DNA of 64,000 nt from Carettochelys insculpta (lineage: Eukaryota > Chordata > Testudines > Carettochelyidae): assembly GCF_033958435.1 (NCBI RefSeq), contig NC_134161.1, positions 11,098,001 through 11,162,000 on the forward strand, written 5' to 3'. Below, one piece after another: positions 1 through 11,469 of this stretch (its first letter is position 1; every line of letters begins with the position of its first letter). Below the pieces are notes generated by a model that had not been told where the DNA came from, made no database searches, and was given only the letters and a program-made list of their open reading frames with translations. The position numbers and the translations under genes were made by a program.

Positions 1-1335
1 TGAAGCATAAGTAGAGTTTTGGGCAAGTCAGGCCTTCACCTTTGATCCTCACGGGGGTTTGTCTCCATGGTCCAGGTGGGAACCAGCCAAGCAAAGTGCT
101 GTTGATTCTGCTGAATTTAATGCAGTGTGTCACAGAGTGGCGGAATGGGCCCCAGATTTGCTTGAGATTCGGCTCAGAAACCTCTGAACTTTTGCTTGAA
201 CACGATCTGTGTCATAAGTGCCCAACAAAACCCCAGACCCAGATGAGACAAGTCAGTGCCTCTTCTGGTTTCCACTTCAGAATTCTCCAATCCTACCCCA
301 CCCTTGGTACGGCTCTGATTCTGCATGCCTGTCCTCTTCAGCCCGGCACTTACATCCCTTGTCTTCTGAGAGACGGAAGCATGTGCTTAAAGTGTTTCAC
401 TGAATGGAGAAGGGAAGGGGTGTCCATTATGGCATATGCTTCAATGCTTGGCTGAGCTGGAGCCTGAGGAAATGTCATGGCCCCTTCCGTCGCACACACT
501 GGCTTTCCCTCTCTTTAATACCCCGTGGCTGGAAAAGAAGCTTCTTCATGAGGGACAAACTCCTGCCTGATACTCTTCTGATCTGACAATTTTTTATTAT
601 TGCTGTTGCTCCAGCGGTGACCTCCGCATAATCCCCCATCGACACCAGGCTCTGCAATGATACAGTGGCTTGAATAAATTATGTTTTCAAAGGCAACGGC
701 TGGAGTTTTGGTGCTCAGTGCTGGAAATTGATGTCTCTCTTATTTCCTTAACCAAACAGCGACAGAGCGGTCTGCAGTGCTATCAGCATGACTGCTGGCC
801 TACCTAGCCCTCCCTTCTCCCAGAGGAGGGCTCCAGCTTCGATGAGAAGCCCTGGTTCATATCTCTTCCCCTGCCCTGCTGCGGAGTCAAGATAGCGCTG
901 TCTCCAGCCAGTGATTAGTGACATTAGCGGCCTCCTGACAGTTAAGACGGCTGCAGATGTGACTGTGTGCATCATTCAGTCTAGGAGGAAGAGGAGAGAG
1001 ATGCGCAGAGAAGGAGGGAGAAAGGCAGATAAGAGAGCAAGAGAAAATACTGTTTCCCCAACAGTCACAACATCCAAAACAAAAGATGCTGAATGGTTCT
1101 GTTGGCAAACTTGATCCATCTTTAGGGGCACCTCCATTCTTCCTCTTCCCTTCCCCTCTCTTTTGGCATTTTTTCCTTTATTTCCCCACTATGAACATAT
1201 GGGAATTCATGATGGTCAGATCCTCCAGCTCTGGGTGGGCAATAATTTTCTCAGAGTGGCCTCTCTGGTATTGGTTGCAGGCTGGCTTTGCGCCACCCCC
1301 CCCGAAGGCAGGGCCTTGGGCAGAAGGGTTGGGGG
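1..1335. other. unique non-coding sequence, no gene recognised
   Basis: No repeat or exon that I recognise. Open frames of 60-137 codons occur on both strands without conserved motifs. A purine-rich tract (GGAGGAAGAGGAGAGAG type) lies near 980-1045. The stretch around 895-975 is rich in short TTAG/ATTAG cores and could be a small conserved non-coding element, but nothing in the sequence proves it. Confidence 0.5.
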
Positions 1336-1337
1336 CT

Positions 1338-1500
1338 ACAGAGAGAGAAAAAGAGAGTGTGTGTATGTGTGGAAGAGAAGCACTTTGTATGTGAGAGACA
1401 GACTGTGTGTGTGTTGCAGTGTGTATGTGACAGTGACTGTGACTGTGACTGTGTGTGGCACAGAGCGGGTGAGTGTGACAGAGACACAGTGTGTGTGTGC
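1338..1500. repeat. GA/GT-rich microsatellite block
   Basis: The tract moves from GAGAGA through GTGTGTATGTGTG into a short hexamer run of TGACTG units (about 1428-1456) and back to GTGTGTGTG. The units are impure, so this is an old, interrupted microsatellite. The low-complexity composition keeps stop codons rare and explains the long open frames on both strands here (up to 217 codons), which read as Ser/Thr/Val/Cys-rich translations of the repeat rather than protein. Confidence 0.8.
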
Positions 1501-1559
1501 TGGCTGCTGCTGGGTAAGTTTCAAAGAGAAGCTGCCCTCTGTCGCTTTAAGGGAAATCT

Positions 1560-1832
1560 GTCCTGCCCTGTCACCTCTCCCTCTCCTGCTCTGCACTCCT
1601 GAGTCACTTCCCAGTCATGCTTCAGACAGGAGCAGCACCACTGAGTGTCTCCCTCTCCCTGATCCCTGCTCTGCATGGATGGGTGCGGGGGCAGGGGAAC
1701 ATCCTGACCTCAGCACTACCCTCTCCCCTGCACCTCTCCCCCTCTGTGCAACTAGCAGGAGAATCCTAGGAGTGGCTCAGCGGGACACAGAACAAGGGGA
1801 GGGGAGGAGCAGCTAAACATATGCTGCTGGCT
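1560..1832 (+). other. weak candidate first exon (5' UTR plus start codon)
   Basis: A CT-rich stretch with CTCTCCCTCTCC and CCCTCTCCCC blocks leads to an ATG at 1821. It is followed by three codons (Leu-Leu-Ala) and then a strong GTAAGT splice-donor match at 1833, leaving the frame in phase 0. A hydrophobic Met-Leu-Leu-Ala start would fit a secreted or membrane protein. However, no downstream acceptor or exon can be tied to it, there is no CpG island, and GTAAGT is expected by chance several times in this window. Treat as a hypothesis only. Confidence 0.13.
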
Positions 1833-1840
1833 GTAAGTAC

Positions 1841-4150
1841 GCACACTCTGCTCATCATCTGGGTGGGCCGGAGAGATATGCTTGGTGGGCTGGGTCCAGC
1901 CCCTGGTGCTGACTTTGCCCACCTACGCTTTAGCTGGTGTAAGAGGGTGTGGACCTGCTGTGCAGTCAGTGATGTTATGCTGAGTTGCACCTGCAGACAG
2001 GCATGTTGTTGCTTTTGCCTCAAGTGCATGACAACTTCTGCGAATGCAACTTTTTCTGACAGGTCTCTCTTTCATCCACCAAATAATCCTGCTTTGCCCC
2101 CTGCCCCTCAATGGTCATAACATGCCTTCTGGTACCTGTCCTGTGCCATGATATATATCCACTTCTCCTGCAGCGATCACCATGACATCCCGGGCAGCTG
2201 AAGTGTTTGAGTCACTGTCAGGCAGCACTACCATGCTTGGTGTTTGCTGGCCGGCAGGAAGTCAAACACTACGAGCAGGCTCCAGAGAAAGGCTGCTGGG
2301 AAAGACAGATGGCAACTGGTAGTTGTTGCCTGAAAGCGGCCAGCAGTAATGATGGTGGGCTGAAGAGAAACCAACCAGAGTCCCCTGTCACATTCTGCAG
2401 ACACCAATATCCGTGGTTATAAAGCAGATATCAGCAGATTTGCAGGGTTTGACCTCTCAGAGCAGTCACATGGGATTATAGGGCACTATGGGATGGCCAT
2501 GTGCAGGTAGGGCAGGATCCAGGTAGACTCTGAAATGGGGTACAACTGAACCAAGGGGAGGCAGGTTATTTGGCAGCAGCAGCAATAAAATCCATTCCAT
2601 GGCTGCATGGAGGTATTCTGGACTAGATGGGCCAGTCAGGCCAAAAGGACCAAGCAATGACACTAAAGACTGGCGTGTGTGTGTGCGCGTGCGGGGAATG
2701 GGATGGAAAAAGTAGCAGTCATGGCACTGTGTGAGGATTGATGAGTTAGAGAGTGGGATGGAGCAGTCCCATGCACTGTGCGAGTAATGGCTCTAAGGTC
2801 AACATGGCCCATAGCTGGCCTGACTCACGATGCAGCCACTTCCTTTTTCCCTATGAAGCAGGTGAGCTAGTCTGCCAAGTGGGGGCCCTGCTGTGTCTGG
2901 GAGGTCCATGGCTGTGGTGAAGAGATGTAGTTACTTAGAGCAGCCAAGGTAGCATTGGAAGGTGTTGGAGGGATACCTTGAACTGGTGGTTTAGGCAGCT
3001 TCATGATAAGATTGGCTTTTACCAAAGTTTATCTGTGTTTGATGGTTGGGTGACTGCCAAAGAAACAAATGGTTCTGAAAAGGAAAACAGGTCTGTGAAT
3101 GACTCATCGGCCATCTCCAGAATGTTCACTATGCCTGCAGTTGCTGAATGCCTTAAAAGATGGCTCAATGAGTCAGGCTCTAATTGTCCATTGTCCTACC
3201 CCCAGGCTCTCTGACATACAGCCTGGGGTCACCAACCTTTTGGCAATAATTATACTGTGTTTCAGGTAGCTAGTGGGCAAGGGGTACTTCCAGTGAATAG
3301 TGCGCTGTCAAAGTTTTGCAAGTCTTTGGCTTGTTGAGAAAAGTAGAAACTCCCAAAAGTGCTGATTATTCATGAGAGCTTTTGCCTGGTATCTTTTGCT
3401 GAGCGAATAACTGGCTGGTGAGTTTATTCAATCTGGGGGAATTTGCCACGTGTGATGTCTGTCTGATAGAAGCTGGTCTGAGCTCCTATTGACTTTGCTC
3501 GAGGGATCTTCCCCTTCTGCTCTGCTCAGAGAATCTCAGAGCCACCCAGCTTCCAGGTGTGAGTTTGTGAGGGCCTGAGTGTGCAGGGCTCCAGAGGATG
3601 CTAATGAGAGCTGTATGTGCTCAAATCTCGGGTAAATCTGCCCTCATCTTGTAGCTGAGTCCAGCCATCAGATGTAGAATTCTGTCCGTTGAACAAGACT
3701 CTCCAATGTTGCTCAGCAGCTGGCAGCCCCAGAACAGTGCTGCTACTCTTGACCCATTCTTGAGGGCCGTTTTTCATTCCTGGTGCCTCAGATGAGGCTT
3801 CAAAATTGGAGTGTTGTCTTCTATTTATGTATGCAAAATCCTGGGGAGCCCATATAGTTACACAGCTGCGTGTGTGCAGTGTCCTGACTGGCATATGCCA
3901 CTCTGAGATTTGTGAGGGCAAGTCTGTGCAAAGTTGGACCCTTCAGGGGCATCTTATCATCTGTTACTTACTAGGCTAGTATAAACCTTCTCCAGACTTC
4001 CTCTTCTCCCATGGGCTGTGCTCTCAAAGCCCTGGGCACAGTTACCTGGGCTGTGCCTGTGCATGGGAACAGTAGGGGAACCCAGAAGTGTGGCCTCTGC
4101 CCAAGGCAAACTGTGACAGCTCAAAAGTGCAAGAGCTGGCTAGTGGATTT
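1841..4150. other. unique sequence with minor repeat traces
   Basis: No exon recognised. A short GTGTGTGTGCGCG run lies near 2672-2690. The stretch near 2605-2660 ends in a GACTAGATGGGCC phrase that resembles the tail of a CR1 LINE, but too little is left to define an element. Around 3222-3290 a GGGGTCACCAACCTTTTGG phrase resembles the 5' end of a hAT-type element; no matching 3' end was found. Confidence 0.4.
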
Positions 4151-4154
4151 CAGT

Positions 4155-4275
4155 CCAGGGTGGCCAACCAGTTAGAGACTATAGGCCAAAATAGCTGTGG
4201 AGAGAGCGCAAAGAGCCACGTACTATATAGTCATGTTCTATACTGATATATCGATAGAGGCCTATATAATATGTG
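4155..4275. mobile_element. possible 5' end of a hAT-like element
   Basis: The phrase CAGGGTGGCCAACC at 4155 has the CAG-G terminus and the 'gtggccaacc' style of reptile hAT-derived short elements, and is followed by GGCCAAAA and AGAGCCACGT. No matching 3' terminus or target duplication could be found, so this is at most a truncated copy. Confidence 0.3.
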
Positions 4276-4284
4276 GCTCAATGC

Positions 4285-4505
4285 CCTCCCCCTTCCTCAG
4301 AGCCAGGTACCTCCAGCCTTCCTGCTCTAATCCAATCCCCTTTCCATCCCCCAGAGCCAGGCACTCCCAGTCCCTCTCTCTAACCCAGTACCTGTCCCCT
4401 CCTCCAGAACCAGGCACCTCCAGCCTCCCTGCTTTAACCTAATGCCCCAGAGCCAGTCCTCCCCAGCCCCACAATCCCTCATTGCTCTAACCCAATGCCT
4501 GGGAC
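4285..4505. repeat. degenerate minisatellite, about four units
   Basis: A CAG-AGCCAGG-type unit recurs at about 4298, 4352, 4404 and 4448, each time followed by CTCC(A/C)AG, CCCTGCTCTAACC and CCAATGCC/CCAGTACC. Spacings are about 54, 52 and 44 bp. The units are pyrimidine-rich on this strand and have diverged by substitutions and small deletions. Confidence 0.7.
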
Positions 4506-4509
4506 TCAC

Positions 4510-6030
4510 TGGAGGCACTGTCACTGCTACTGCCACCGTACGCCTCTCCCTCTGTGTGGCTGTTTTACTCCATACTCGCGTGTCTGTCTGTATTAGGAGC
4601 ATCTAATGTTGCGTGATGTAAGCCATTCTCCAAACATCTCTGAAACATCAGCAGCAAAGAGTAAAGTCTTGGCACGTGTTCTGGTGTTGCAGAAGGATTT
4701 GGGGATTAGGGAATGTGTCGTATATAGTGCATGACAAAACAAAATCAGTGGCAGAAGGAGCTCAGTTGCATTAGGATTCAAACCAGACACTGGTCTTTTT
4801 ACATTAAAAAAAAAAGCAAGAAAGCAAAATGTGTAAATTGACTGGAGACGAAAAGATGAAATTGCATCCTCTTCTCTCTGAAAGCCTGCTCTGTGCAGGT
4901 CCCTTAGATTTTAATTTCAAGAGTCCCAGTGAGCGCTGGGGACAGAGAAGAAGGTAGACGAGTGACTTCAGAAAAAAGCTCTAGCTGTTGTAGGATCTAC
5001 GTGCCTGATTCTGATCTCTGTTAGACTGGTTCTTATGTGCAATTCAAGTTACTCTTATGTTACAGGGATCAGAGTGTGACCTTACAGTCCAGCTCCGCAG
5101 TGGAACTCTGCCCCTTTACATCAGCTGTGGATCTGTCCCTGTAACAGTGAAGGTTTTTCCTCCCCTCCATTTTGTTTCCTCTGGGATTTCTGCCTCCCTT
5201 TCCCACCATGTGGCAGGATGGCCAATGCCTCGGCAAGGACAGAAAGCAAAATGGATCGCACCAGCAGTGACCAGGGACCGCCCTGCTCTGCTCCCAGGAG
5301 TTGTGTAAAATCCATCTTCAGTTGGATCTGTGTGTGCTCAGCATTTCTGAAAATCACCTGCACTGAGATGCTGAACCTTGGTTTCAAAAACTAGCTTCAG
5401 GCACCCAGGATAACAAAGTTTGGCCTAACTCTTTCTGTCATTCTCCAGTTTGCAGGCTGGATGTAGAATGAGCCCAAAGAGGAGATGGGAATCACACTGC
5501 AGCACCTGGGTTGCCAGCCCTCATGCCCAGTGCTTTCTCTAACTACTAGACTATGTTTCTTTCCTATTTGGTTAGTTCCCATTGCCTTGTGCTTGTGTGT
5601 TTCAAACCCAGTTACACTCATGTCTCGACAAGGCAGTGGTATGCTTTGCCACTGGGATTCTTGCCATCATGAGACTTTCTTAGATTAAGTAAATGGTTTT
5701 GTGTTTGTGTAATGAATTCTAATGGCCTCATTCATTCAGACTTCATATGTGGTCCTAAGCGAGTGGTGGCCAGTAATAATGAAGAACTGCTGAAAAGAAA
5801 TCCTGTGAAAAGGGAACTCTGATTCTGGGTGGTGGTGGATTCTCTGCTCCAGTGGTTTTGTAAAGCTGCAGCTAACGTCTCCCACTGTGGCTCTGGTTTA
5901 AGCTGAGAGCACCAGCTCGTTGCTTTGCCACTGGGAAGTGAACTTGTCAATAGGCAGCTTTCTCATACGTGATGTGTTGAACTGGTCCACCTGGTTATGG
6001 AGATGGGACCTAGGATTTCTACATGCCTAG
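4510..6030. other. unique sequence, no gene recognised
   Basis: Nothing convincing on either strand. Around 5010-5150 the wording (TGATTCTGATCTCTGTTAG, TACAGGGATCAGAGTG) resembles an old dispersed repeat also suggested at 45290-45420, but both are too decayed to bound. Confidence 0.4.
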
Positions 6031-6040
6031 TACCATATGC

Positions 6041-6745
6041 CAGTGGTTTTCAACCAATGTGCCATGGCACCCTGATGTGCCATGAGAACTGTCCAAGAGA
6101 GCTGTGAAATCTTGTCAGTTTCCCTTCACCATGACTCTTTGCAGAGCACCGCAGGGGGACAGTTGATGGCCCTGTGTCAGCTGATGTTCAAGCAGCTCCA
6201 CTGCCTGAGTCCCAGCTAGCATGGGGTTCATCAATTTCAGAATCGCCACCGGGGAAATGCTGACCCGGCAGGATTCCGTTCATGCCAGGAGGCAGCTGAA
6301 ATGCTGCTTCCCAGTCCAAACAAGCTGGCAGGGAGACGGCCCTCACTCCCTGCTGTGGAAAGAAGAGAAGCTGGGAGTCTGTTGGAGCTGGGACGTGGTT
6401 TAAGTGCCGTGTCCTGGCTCCAGGGGGCTGGTAGGGAGGGGAGCCTGTTTTCAGTGGTTACTCATTTACTCAACATCTTTAGCATGGTGTTGAGCAGATT
6501 TTGAAAACATATCTGCACTCGCTGTCTGAAATGGTATATTCTGGGGTGGATTTGAAACATTTATGCATCTGATTCTTGTTTAGCTTGTTGGATGCAAACC
6601 ACTCTAGTATGAGTGTAACCAACATAAATGTAAGTACATGTGACATGTTTCTGAGCAATTGATTCAACTGAAAAAAGTGCGTGCACTGTGGAATTGTTTG
6701 TTTCATTGAAGTGTGCTGTGTCAATGAAACAGCTGGGAACCACGG
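6041..6745. mobile_element. hAT-like non-autonomous DNA transposon, 705 bp, perfect 8-bp TSD
   Basis: The element begins CAGTGGTTTTCAACC and ends with the approximate inverse, GCTGGGAACCACGG. It is flanked by perfect 8-bp direct repeats CCATATGC (6033-6040 and 6746-6753). CAG-G termini with 8-bp duplications are the signature of the hAT superfamily. The 163-codon frame on the minus strand overlapping its right half shows no transposase motif, so the copy is non-autonomous. A relative with the same ends and several shared internal blocks lies at 62130-62552. The boundaries follow directly from the duplications; the superfamily call follows from the termini. Confidence 0.85.
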
Positions 6746-7064
6746 CCATATGCCACGTGGGTTGTACCTGTGTGCCAAAAGTAGGACCTCAGCCCCCATC
6801 ATCTGCCACAGTGCTGGTGGAGTGCCACTTCGCCCATCAGGATGCAGTGAAGCACTGCCAGACAATAGATTACAATTGATTATATAGATTATTGATGGGT
6901 GGGGGGAAACTACGACATGGGTGTCACCCACACCTGGATAGGTTCTAGCAGCAAGACAAAGTGAGCACAATAAGACAATAATCTAAAAAGGTTACATATT
7001 GTCCCCACCCATAGTGTATAGAATATCTTCTTTCTGGTACAGGTGGTTTCCTCTGCATGTTAAA

Positions 7065-7808
7065 CAAAAGAGATCTCAATAATTGTTACAGGCTGGCATC
7101 CGACTGGCTTAGAAGTAGGTCTGCAGAAAAGGACCTGGGAGTTGAAGTGGGCGAGAAGCTGGACATGAGTCAACAGTGTGCCGTTGTAGCCAAGAAGGCT
7201 AATGGCATATTAGGTTGCATCAAGAGAAGTGTTGCCAGTAGATCCAAAGAAATGATTATTCCTCTTTATTCAGCTTTGGTGAGGCTGCATCTGGAGTACT
7301 GTGTCCAGTTCTGGGCCCCCAACTTTAGGAAGGATGTGGACACACTGGAGAGGGTCCAGCGGAGGGCGACCAAAATAATTAGGGGGCTGGAGCATATGAC
7401 TAATGAAGAAAGGTTGAGGGAATTGGGTCTGTTTAATCTGCAGAAGAGAAGACTGAGAGGGGGACTTGATAACAGCCTTCAACTTACTGAAGGGAGGTTG
7501 CAAAGAGGCTGGAGAGAGGCTGTTCACAATGGTAACAGATGGCAGAACACGGAACAATGGTCTCAAGTTGCAGTTGGGAAGATTCAGGTTGAATATTAGG
7601 AAAAACTTTTTCACTAGGAGGGTGGTGAAGCATTGGAATGGTCTGCCCAGGGAGGTGGTGGAGTCTTCATTCCTGTCAGTGTTCAAGTCTCGGCTCGACA
7701 AAGCCCTGGCTGGGCCGATCTGATGGGTTTGGTCCTGCCTTGGGCAGGAGGCTGGACTTGATGGCTTTTTAGGTCTCTTCCAGCTCTATTGTTCTATGAT
7801 TCTACAAT
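7065..7808 (+). mobile_element. CR1 LINE 3' end, 5'-truncated, with broken ORF2 C-terminus
   Basis: The translation at 7057-7599 reads [16 protein letters not shown], then [22 protein letters not shown] and [20 protein letters not shown], then [16 protein letters not shown] and [18 protein letters not shown]. These are hallmark stretches of the C-terminal part of CR1 ORF2, downstream of the reverse-transcriptase catalytic motifs. The frame shifts near 7460: coding similarity continues in the next frame (7466-7723: [47 protein letters not shown]). The 3' UTR ends in TTCTATGATTCTA, the CR1-type terminal repeat, at about 7808. It is a dead 5'-truncated copy; the endonuclease and RT core are absent. 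Confidence 0.93.
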
Positions 7809-10285
7809 GACTGGTTCATGTCAAGGTAGGATAGAGGATGTGGTGATGCCTCCACACTGGTGCATCCGGGGGTGTTTATCTAGGAGATTAAAACACAAGA
7901 CAGTAACAGCGTACAGCACTAGCAGTTGGTTTTCACATGCAGGGCTTCTTCTTGGAACGTGGTTGCTGAGGCAGCTATCTCTCCCTTCAGACTTCAAGGC
8001 CCTTCCTGCCTGAGCTGGGATGATCTTCTCTGAGTCTTGTGAGAAAGATAAGGGAGAGGGGCCCAGAGAGGTATCTTTTCACTCATGCTGGCTGAGTTTC
8101 TATATGACAGGTCTACTCCAGACTTTAAGAATTGAATAGGGGGGTCTTAGCAAAAACCATGGCCTTCCTCGGAAATTTCCGTCCTACAGGCAGAGAAGGT
8201 AAAAAGATCATCAAAAATTGCCGTGTGTCCCTCCAACAGCGACCAACACCTGCCCCTTCTGTGATAAGACCTGAGGCTCCAGAATCAGGCTGGTCAGCCA
8301 TCAATGGACTCTCAAATAGGAGGGTGACATGAAGATGTCTTACTGCCAAGAGAATGGGTTGTGTTAGATCAGACAGGGCATTTTTAGGACTCGTCAAGTT
8401 ACCTCAAAGACACCCACAGTATCTGGGTAGATGACCGTTTTTAGCTTTTGCCTAAATCTAAACATAAGTAAAACACAAATGGATGGAAGAGGAACATACC
8501 TACAATGACTCTCATTCTTGTGGCCTATTTCTGTCACATGCACACACACTGCTGGGGAATAAAATGCCTTCAGGATGAAGGGAGAAATCTGTGTTTTTCT
8601 CCTTTGAAGACCTTTTGACTGTTCTTTATCTATAAAGAATTGATTGTATTGAAAGCAAATATTATTTCTGCACACCGGCATAAGAATAAAGCTAGATGGA
8701 TAGATTGGAGGGAAAATGATTTTGCATATAAATGGGAACTAATTTTCTAACTCTTTGGAGACGTAATGATGGGCGGAACTATGTAAGTTCAAGAGCTTCA
8801 GGAAGTAGCTTCTAGAGCAATATTTGCATTACAAATGTCCTGGGCAGAGTGACTATATTTTAAAAAGTATCAGGCACTTTCTTATCTTCCTGAAGGTAAC
8901 TTTGGGTCTTGCTAATTTGAGGTGATGCAAGTTGGGGAAAAAACACCTGCAATTGATCAAACTGTGGAGAAAACTCTCCAAGAGTCCCCAAGTCATTGGC
9001 TGATTTAGAGAATTGCTCCATGAAAATTATTGTGGCCTCCCACGCTCTCCTCCATCCTCTCAGCTTTCCTCATCTTGTCACATGGCTTCCCTTGACAGCT
9101 TGCTCTGCCCTCCCACCCCGCCCCATGCTCTGCTCCCTGCTGGCTGGCTCTCTCCACTGTATGTCCCTGGTTCTCTTCAATCTCTGAGTTGAGCACAATT
9201 CTAGACACCAGCATGCCTTGGAAAGAAGCAGCTGGCAGAGAGCTGGGAAGGTGGTTGCCAGGCACTGGGGTGGGTAGATATTCAAAACCTGGGACTCTCT
9301 AACTCTCTGGCAAGACCAGGTATGCTGATTACATCTCTCCTTTGCTCCTCCCCAACATACAGACAGGGAAGCGGGTAGGAATGGGCAGGAGACAGACCAG
9401 TGGTAGGAGTGGGCATGGTTCTTTTGGGTCTCCCTGTATCTATTGGCTGATGGTGCTGAGCATCTCATTTTGCAGCATGAAGTTATTACACATCTGCCCA
9501 ATAGAGTAACTCCTTTGATGTCACTGACATTGCCCCACATGAATGCTGGAGTGAATGACCATAGAATCTGGCCCTGGCTAATGACTTTGCCATATTGGCA
9601 AAGGGGAAGTGGGAATAGGAAGAATGAATAGAACTCATCAGCCAAAACCATCTACTAGAATCCAGCTAGATCCAGTGAAAACCATGTTTGTCTGCACCTG
9701 CCAGCCTCTGTCTACACACACACAAAAGCAAGAACAATAAATTCCATTTGTTTTGTCTTTTTTCCCAAGAAAAATCATCACTGCCCAAGACTGTCACTTT
9801 CGAAATAATTTGTGGCTGGAGATTTCAACACCCACTCCAAAGATATTTTATTCTGACCCTAAACAAAATCAATAGCCTATTTTTCCTCCTTCTTTGAGAA
9901 AACAGTATTTTTCAGTTCAGTGGAAGAAGAAAATAGATTCTGCCCAGTGTTGTTAAAAAGATATTATAACCACTATCCCTGGAAGTGTAAAAAGTACATG
10001 ATCTAATATGTCTGTAGCAATTCTGAAAGGCTGCTTTATTCAGGATAATGGCGGAGCAGCAGTAAACCTCCTAATCTTGTTGGTAAAAAGTATAGTAGAA
10101 GGGCTCAGAGATGTAGCTTTCTCTCTTTTTTTTTTAAACCCTCAAGGAAATGGGTGTCAGGTTGGATTAGGACAGAAGGAAAAGGTATTTGTAGCTCTCT
10201 GATTTGTGGGCATCTGGTTCTATAAGATCAGCTCAACAGAACACAGGATTCAGGCAAAATTAAGCCCCAATGTTGGAAGAGTCCC
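7809..10285. other. unique sequence, partly AT-rich, no gene recognised
   Basis: No exon or clear repeat. The AT-rich parts at 8690-8960 and 9740-10030 lack repeat wording and may hold conserved non-coding DNA, but only alignment could show that. The open frame of 193 codons at 9070-9651 on the minus strand has no recognisable domain and ordinary composition. Confidence 0.4.
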
Positions 10286-10293
10286 ATAGGCTA

Positions 10294-10614
10294 TAGGGTG
10301 ACCATACCTCCCTGTCCCAAATGGGACAGGGAGATATTGGGGGGGAAGATCAGCTTCTCCAAGGCCCGGGGAGCTGGGAAGGAGATGGCAGCTGCCAGCA
10401 ATACCCTGGAGCCCCAGGAAATTGGCAGCTGCCGGTGCTTCCCCAGGGAAGCTTCAGCTGCCCACACTCCCCCTGCTTCCCCAAGGCTCAAGGAAGTGGG
10501 CAGGGGGATGGCCCAAATACAGGAGAATGAGTTCCTTTTAAAAAATACGTCAGGATGCTTTTTTGGCATCCCAAATATGGGTCTGTCCTGCCCAATAAGG
10601 GACAGATGGTCACG
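10294..10614. mobile_element. short palindromic DNA element with GGTGACCATA termini
   Basis: The left end reads GGGTGACCATACCTCC and the right end contains the inverse AGATGGTCAC. Near each end the CTGTCCC/GGGACAG theme recurs: CCCTGTCCCAAATGGGACAGG on the left, TGTCCTGCCCAATAAGGGACA on the right. Just inside the left end, 10308-10333 is an almost loop-free hairpin with 12-bp arms. I associate this terminus with a reptile DNA-transposon family but cannot assign the superfamily, and no clear target duplication was found. Confidence 0.6.
10308..10333. repeat. short perfect hairpin inside the GGTGACCATA element
   Basis: CTCCCTGTCCCA, two A bases, then TGGGACAGGGAG: 12-bp perfect arms with a 2-bp loop. 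It forms part of the terminal structure of the surrounding element. Confidence 0.85.
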
Positions 10615-11049
10615 TGACCCACAGGAGAACAGCTGGGTATGATGCAGATCAAGTTTGAAGTGCATTAGCAAAGATAAGCAGGAGTGGCACGTGGTGGGTG
10701 GGAGGGTGATGCTGTAGGTTAGCACTGAGGTGTGTTGAACAGAGCAGTCCACCTGTGGAGATTACACACATGACCAAATGCAAAGGTCCAGCTCCATGAG
10801 GGTTGCAATTCACGTTTCAGATGTTGCCCTGCTGGGAGCTGAAGCTAGGCAAGCTCAGCCTAGACATAAAGCAGCTGTTTTTAACACTGAGGGCAATGAC
10901 CCATCGTAGTGCTTTCCTGGGTGTGTGGGGCGGGGGTGGATTTTTCGATCAAGATGGGGTGTTTTATTCTGATGTGTACGTTGTGCTGTTGTTCAAAAGG
11001 TATCATTTGGGGGAGTTTTCTGGCTAGTTACATGGGATGTCAGATGAGA

Positions 11050-11275
11050 TCAGGGGCTCTCAAACTGTGACCCCCTTCTGATAACAAAAATAACTTCATG
11101 GCCCCAGGAGCCCACCTGGGCCCTACCACCTCAGGCCAGGGGCCTGTAACCTGAGTCCTGCAGCTAAGGTCTGATGTCTTCAGGATTCACTTTTTGCCCT
11201 GGTCAGCGCGGTTCAGACTTTGGCCCAAGGCCCCAGCAAGTCTAACACCAGCTCCATGGATCCAGTTAAAACAAG
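11050..11275. mobile_element. hAT-like element remnant (CAGGGGCTCTCAAAC end)
   Basis: Begins CAGGGGCTCTCAAACTG and continues GACCCCCTTCTGATAACAAAAATAACT, a phrase I recognise as the start of a GC-rich hAT-type element common in turtles. No 3' terminus is visible; a CAGTGTTCCC-type MITE follows directly at 11283, so the right side is probably lost or interrupted. Confidence 0.5.
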
Positions 11276-11282
11276 GCTCTGA

Positions 11283-11465
11283 CTAGTGTTCCCTGCAAGC
11301 TGAGCACTTGGGCAGCCATCCAAGAGAAATTCAGATGCCACCCAGCTGAAGAGCAGAGTGCCCACAGCCAGCCGCGTGTGTTTCTACTGCTGCTGCACAT
11401 CTGTACATTGCTCAGTGCACAGAACAAAACTTATCCCACCCCTAGATGGAAAAAGTACAGGTCAC
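11283..11465 (+). mobile_element. CAGTGTTCCC-type hAT MITE, copy 1
   Basis: Starts (C)TAGTGTTCCCTGCAAGC and carries the family landmarks in order: TGAGCACTTGGGCAGCC, AGAGAAATTCAGATGCCACC, CAGCTGAAGAGCAGAGTGCC, GTGTTTCTACTG, GCACATCTGTACATTG and ATGGAAAAAGTA. The 3' terminal AGAGGGAACACTG is decayed in this copy and no target duplication could be matched. Other copies are at 14280, 20578, 28869 (partial), 33133, 43869 and 60852 (inverted). Confidence 0.75.
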
Positions 11466-11469
11466 ATTG

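Noticed and set aside
1163..1816. 217-codon plus-strand open frame
   Set aside because: Crosses the GT/GA microsatellite, whose low complexity removes stops. The translation is repetitive Val-Thr-Cys and shows no domain.
6479..6970. 163-codon minus-strand frame
   Set aside because: Runs across the end of the hAT-like element and its flank; no transposase motif.
9070..9651. 193-codon minus-strand frame
   Set aside because: No domain, ordinary composition, no splice or polyadenylation context.
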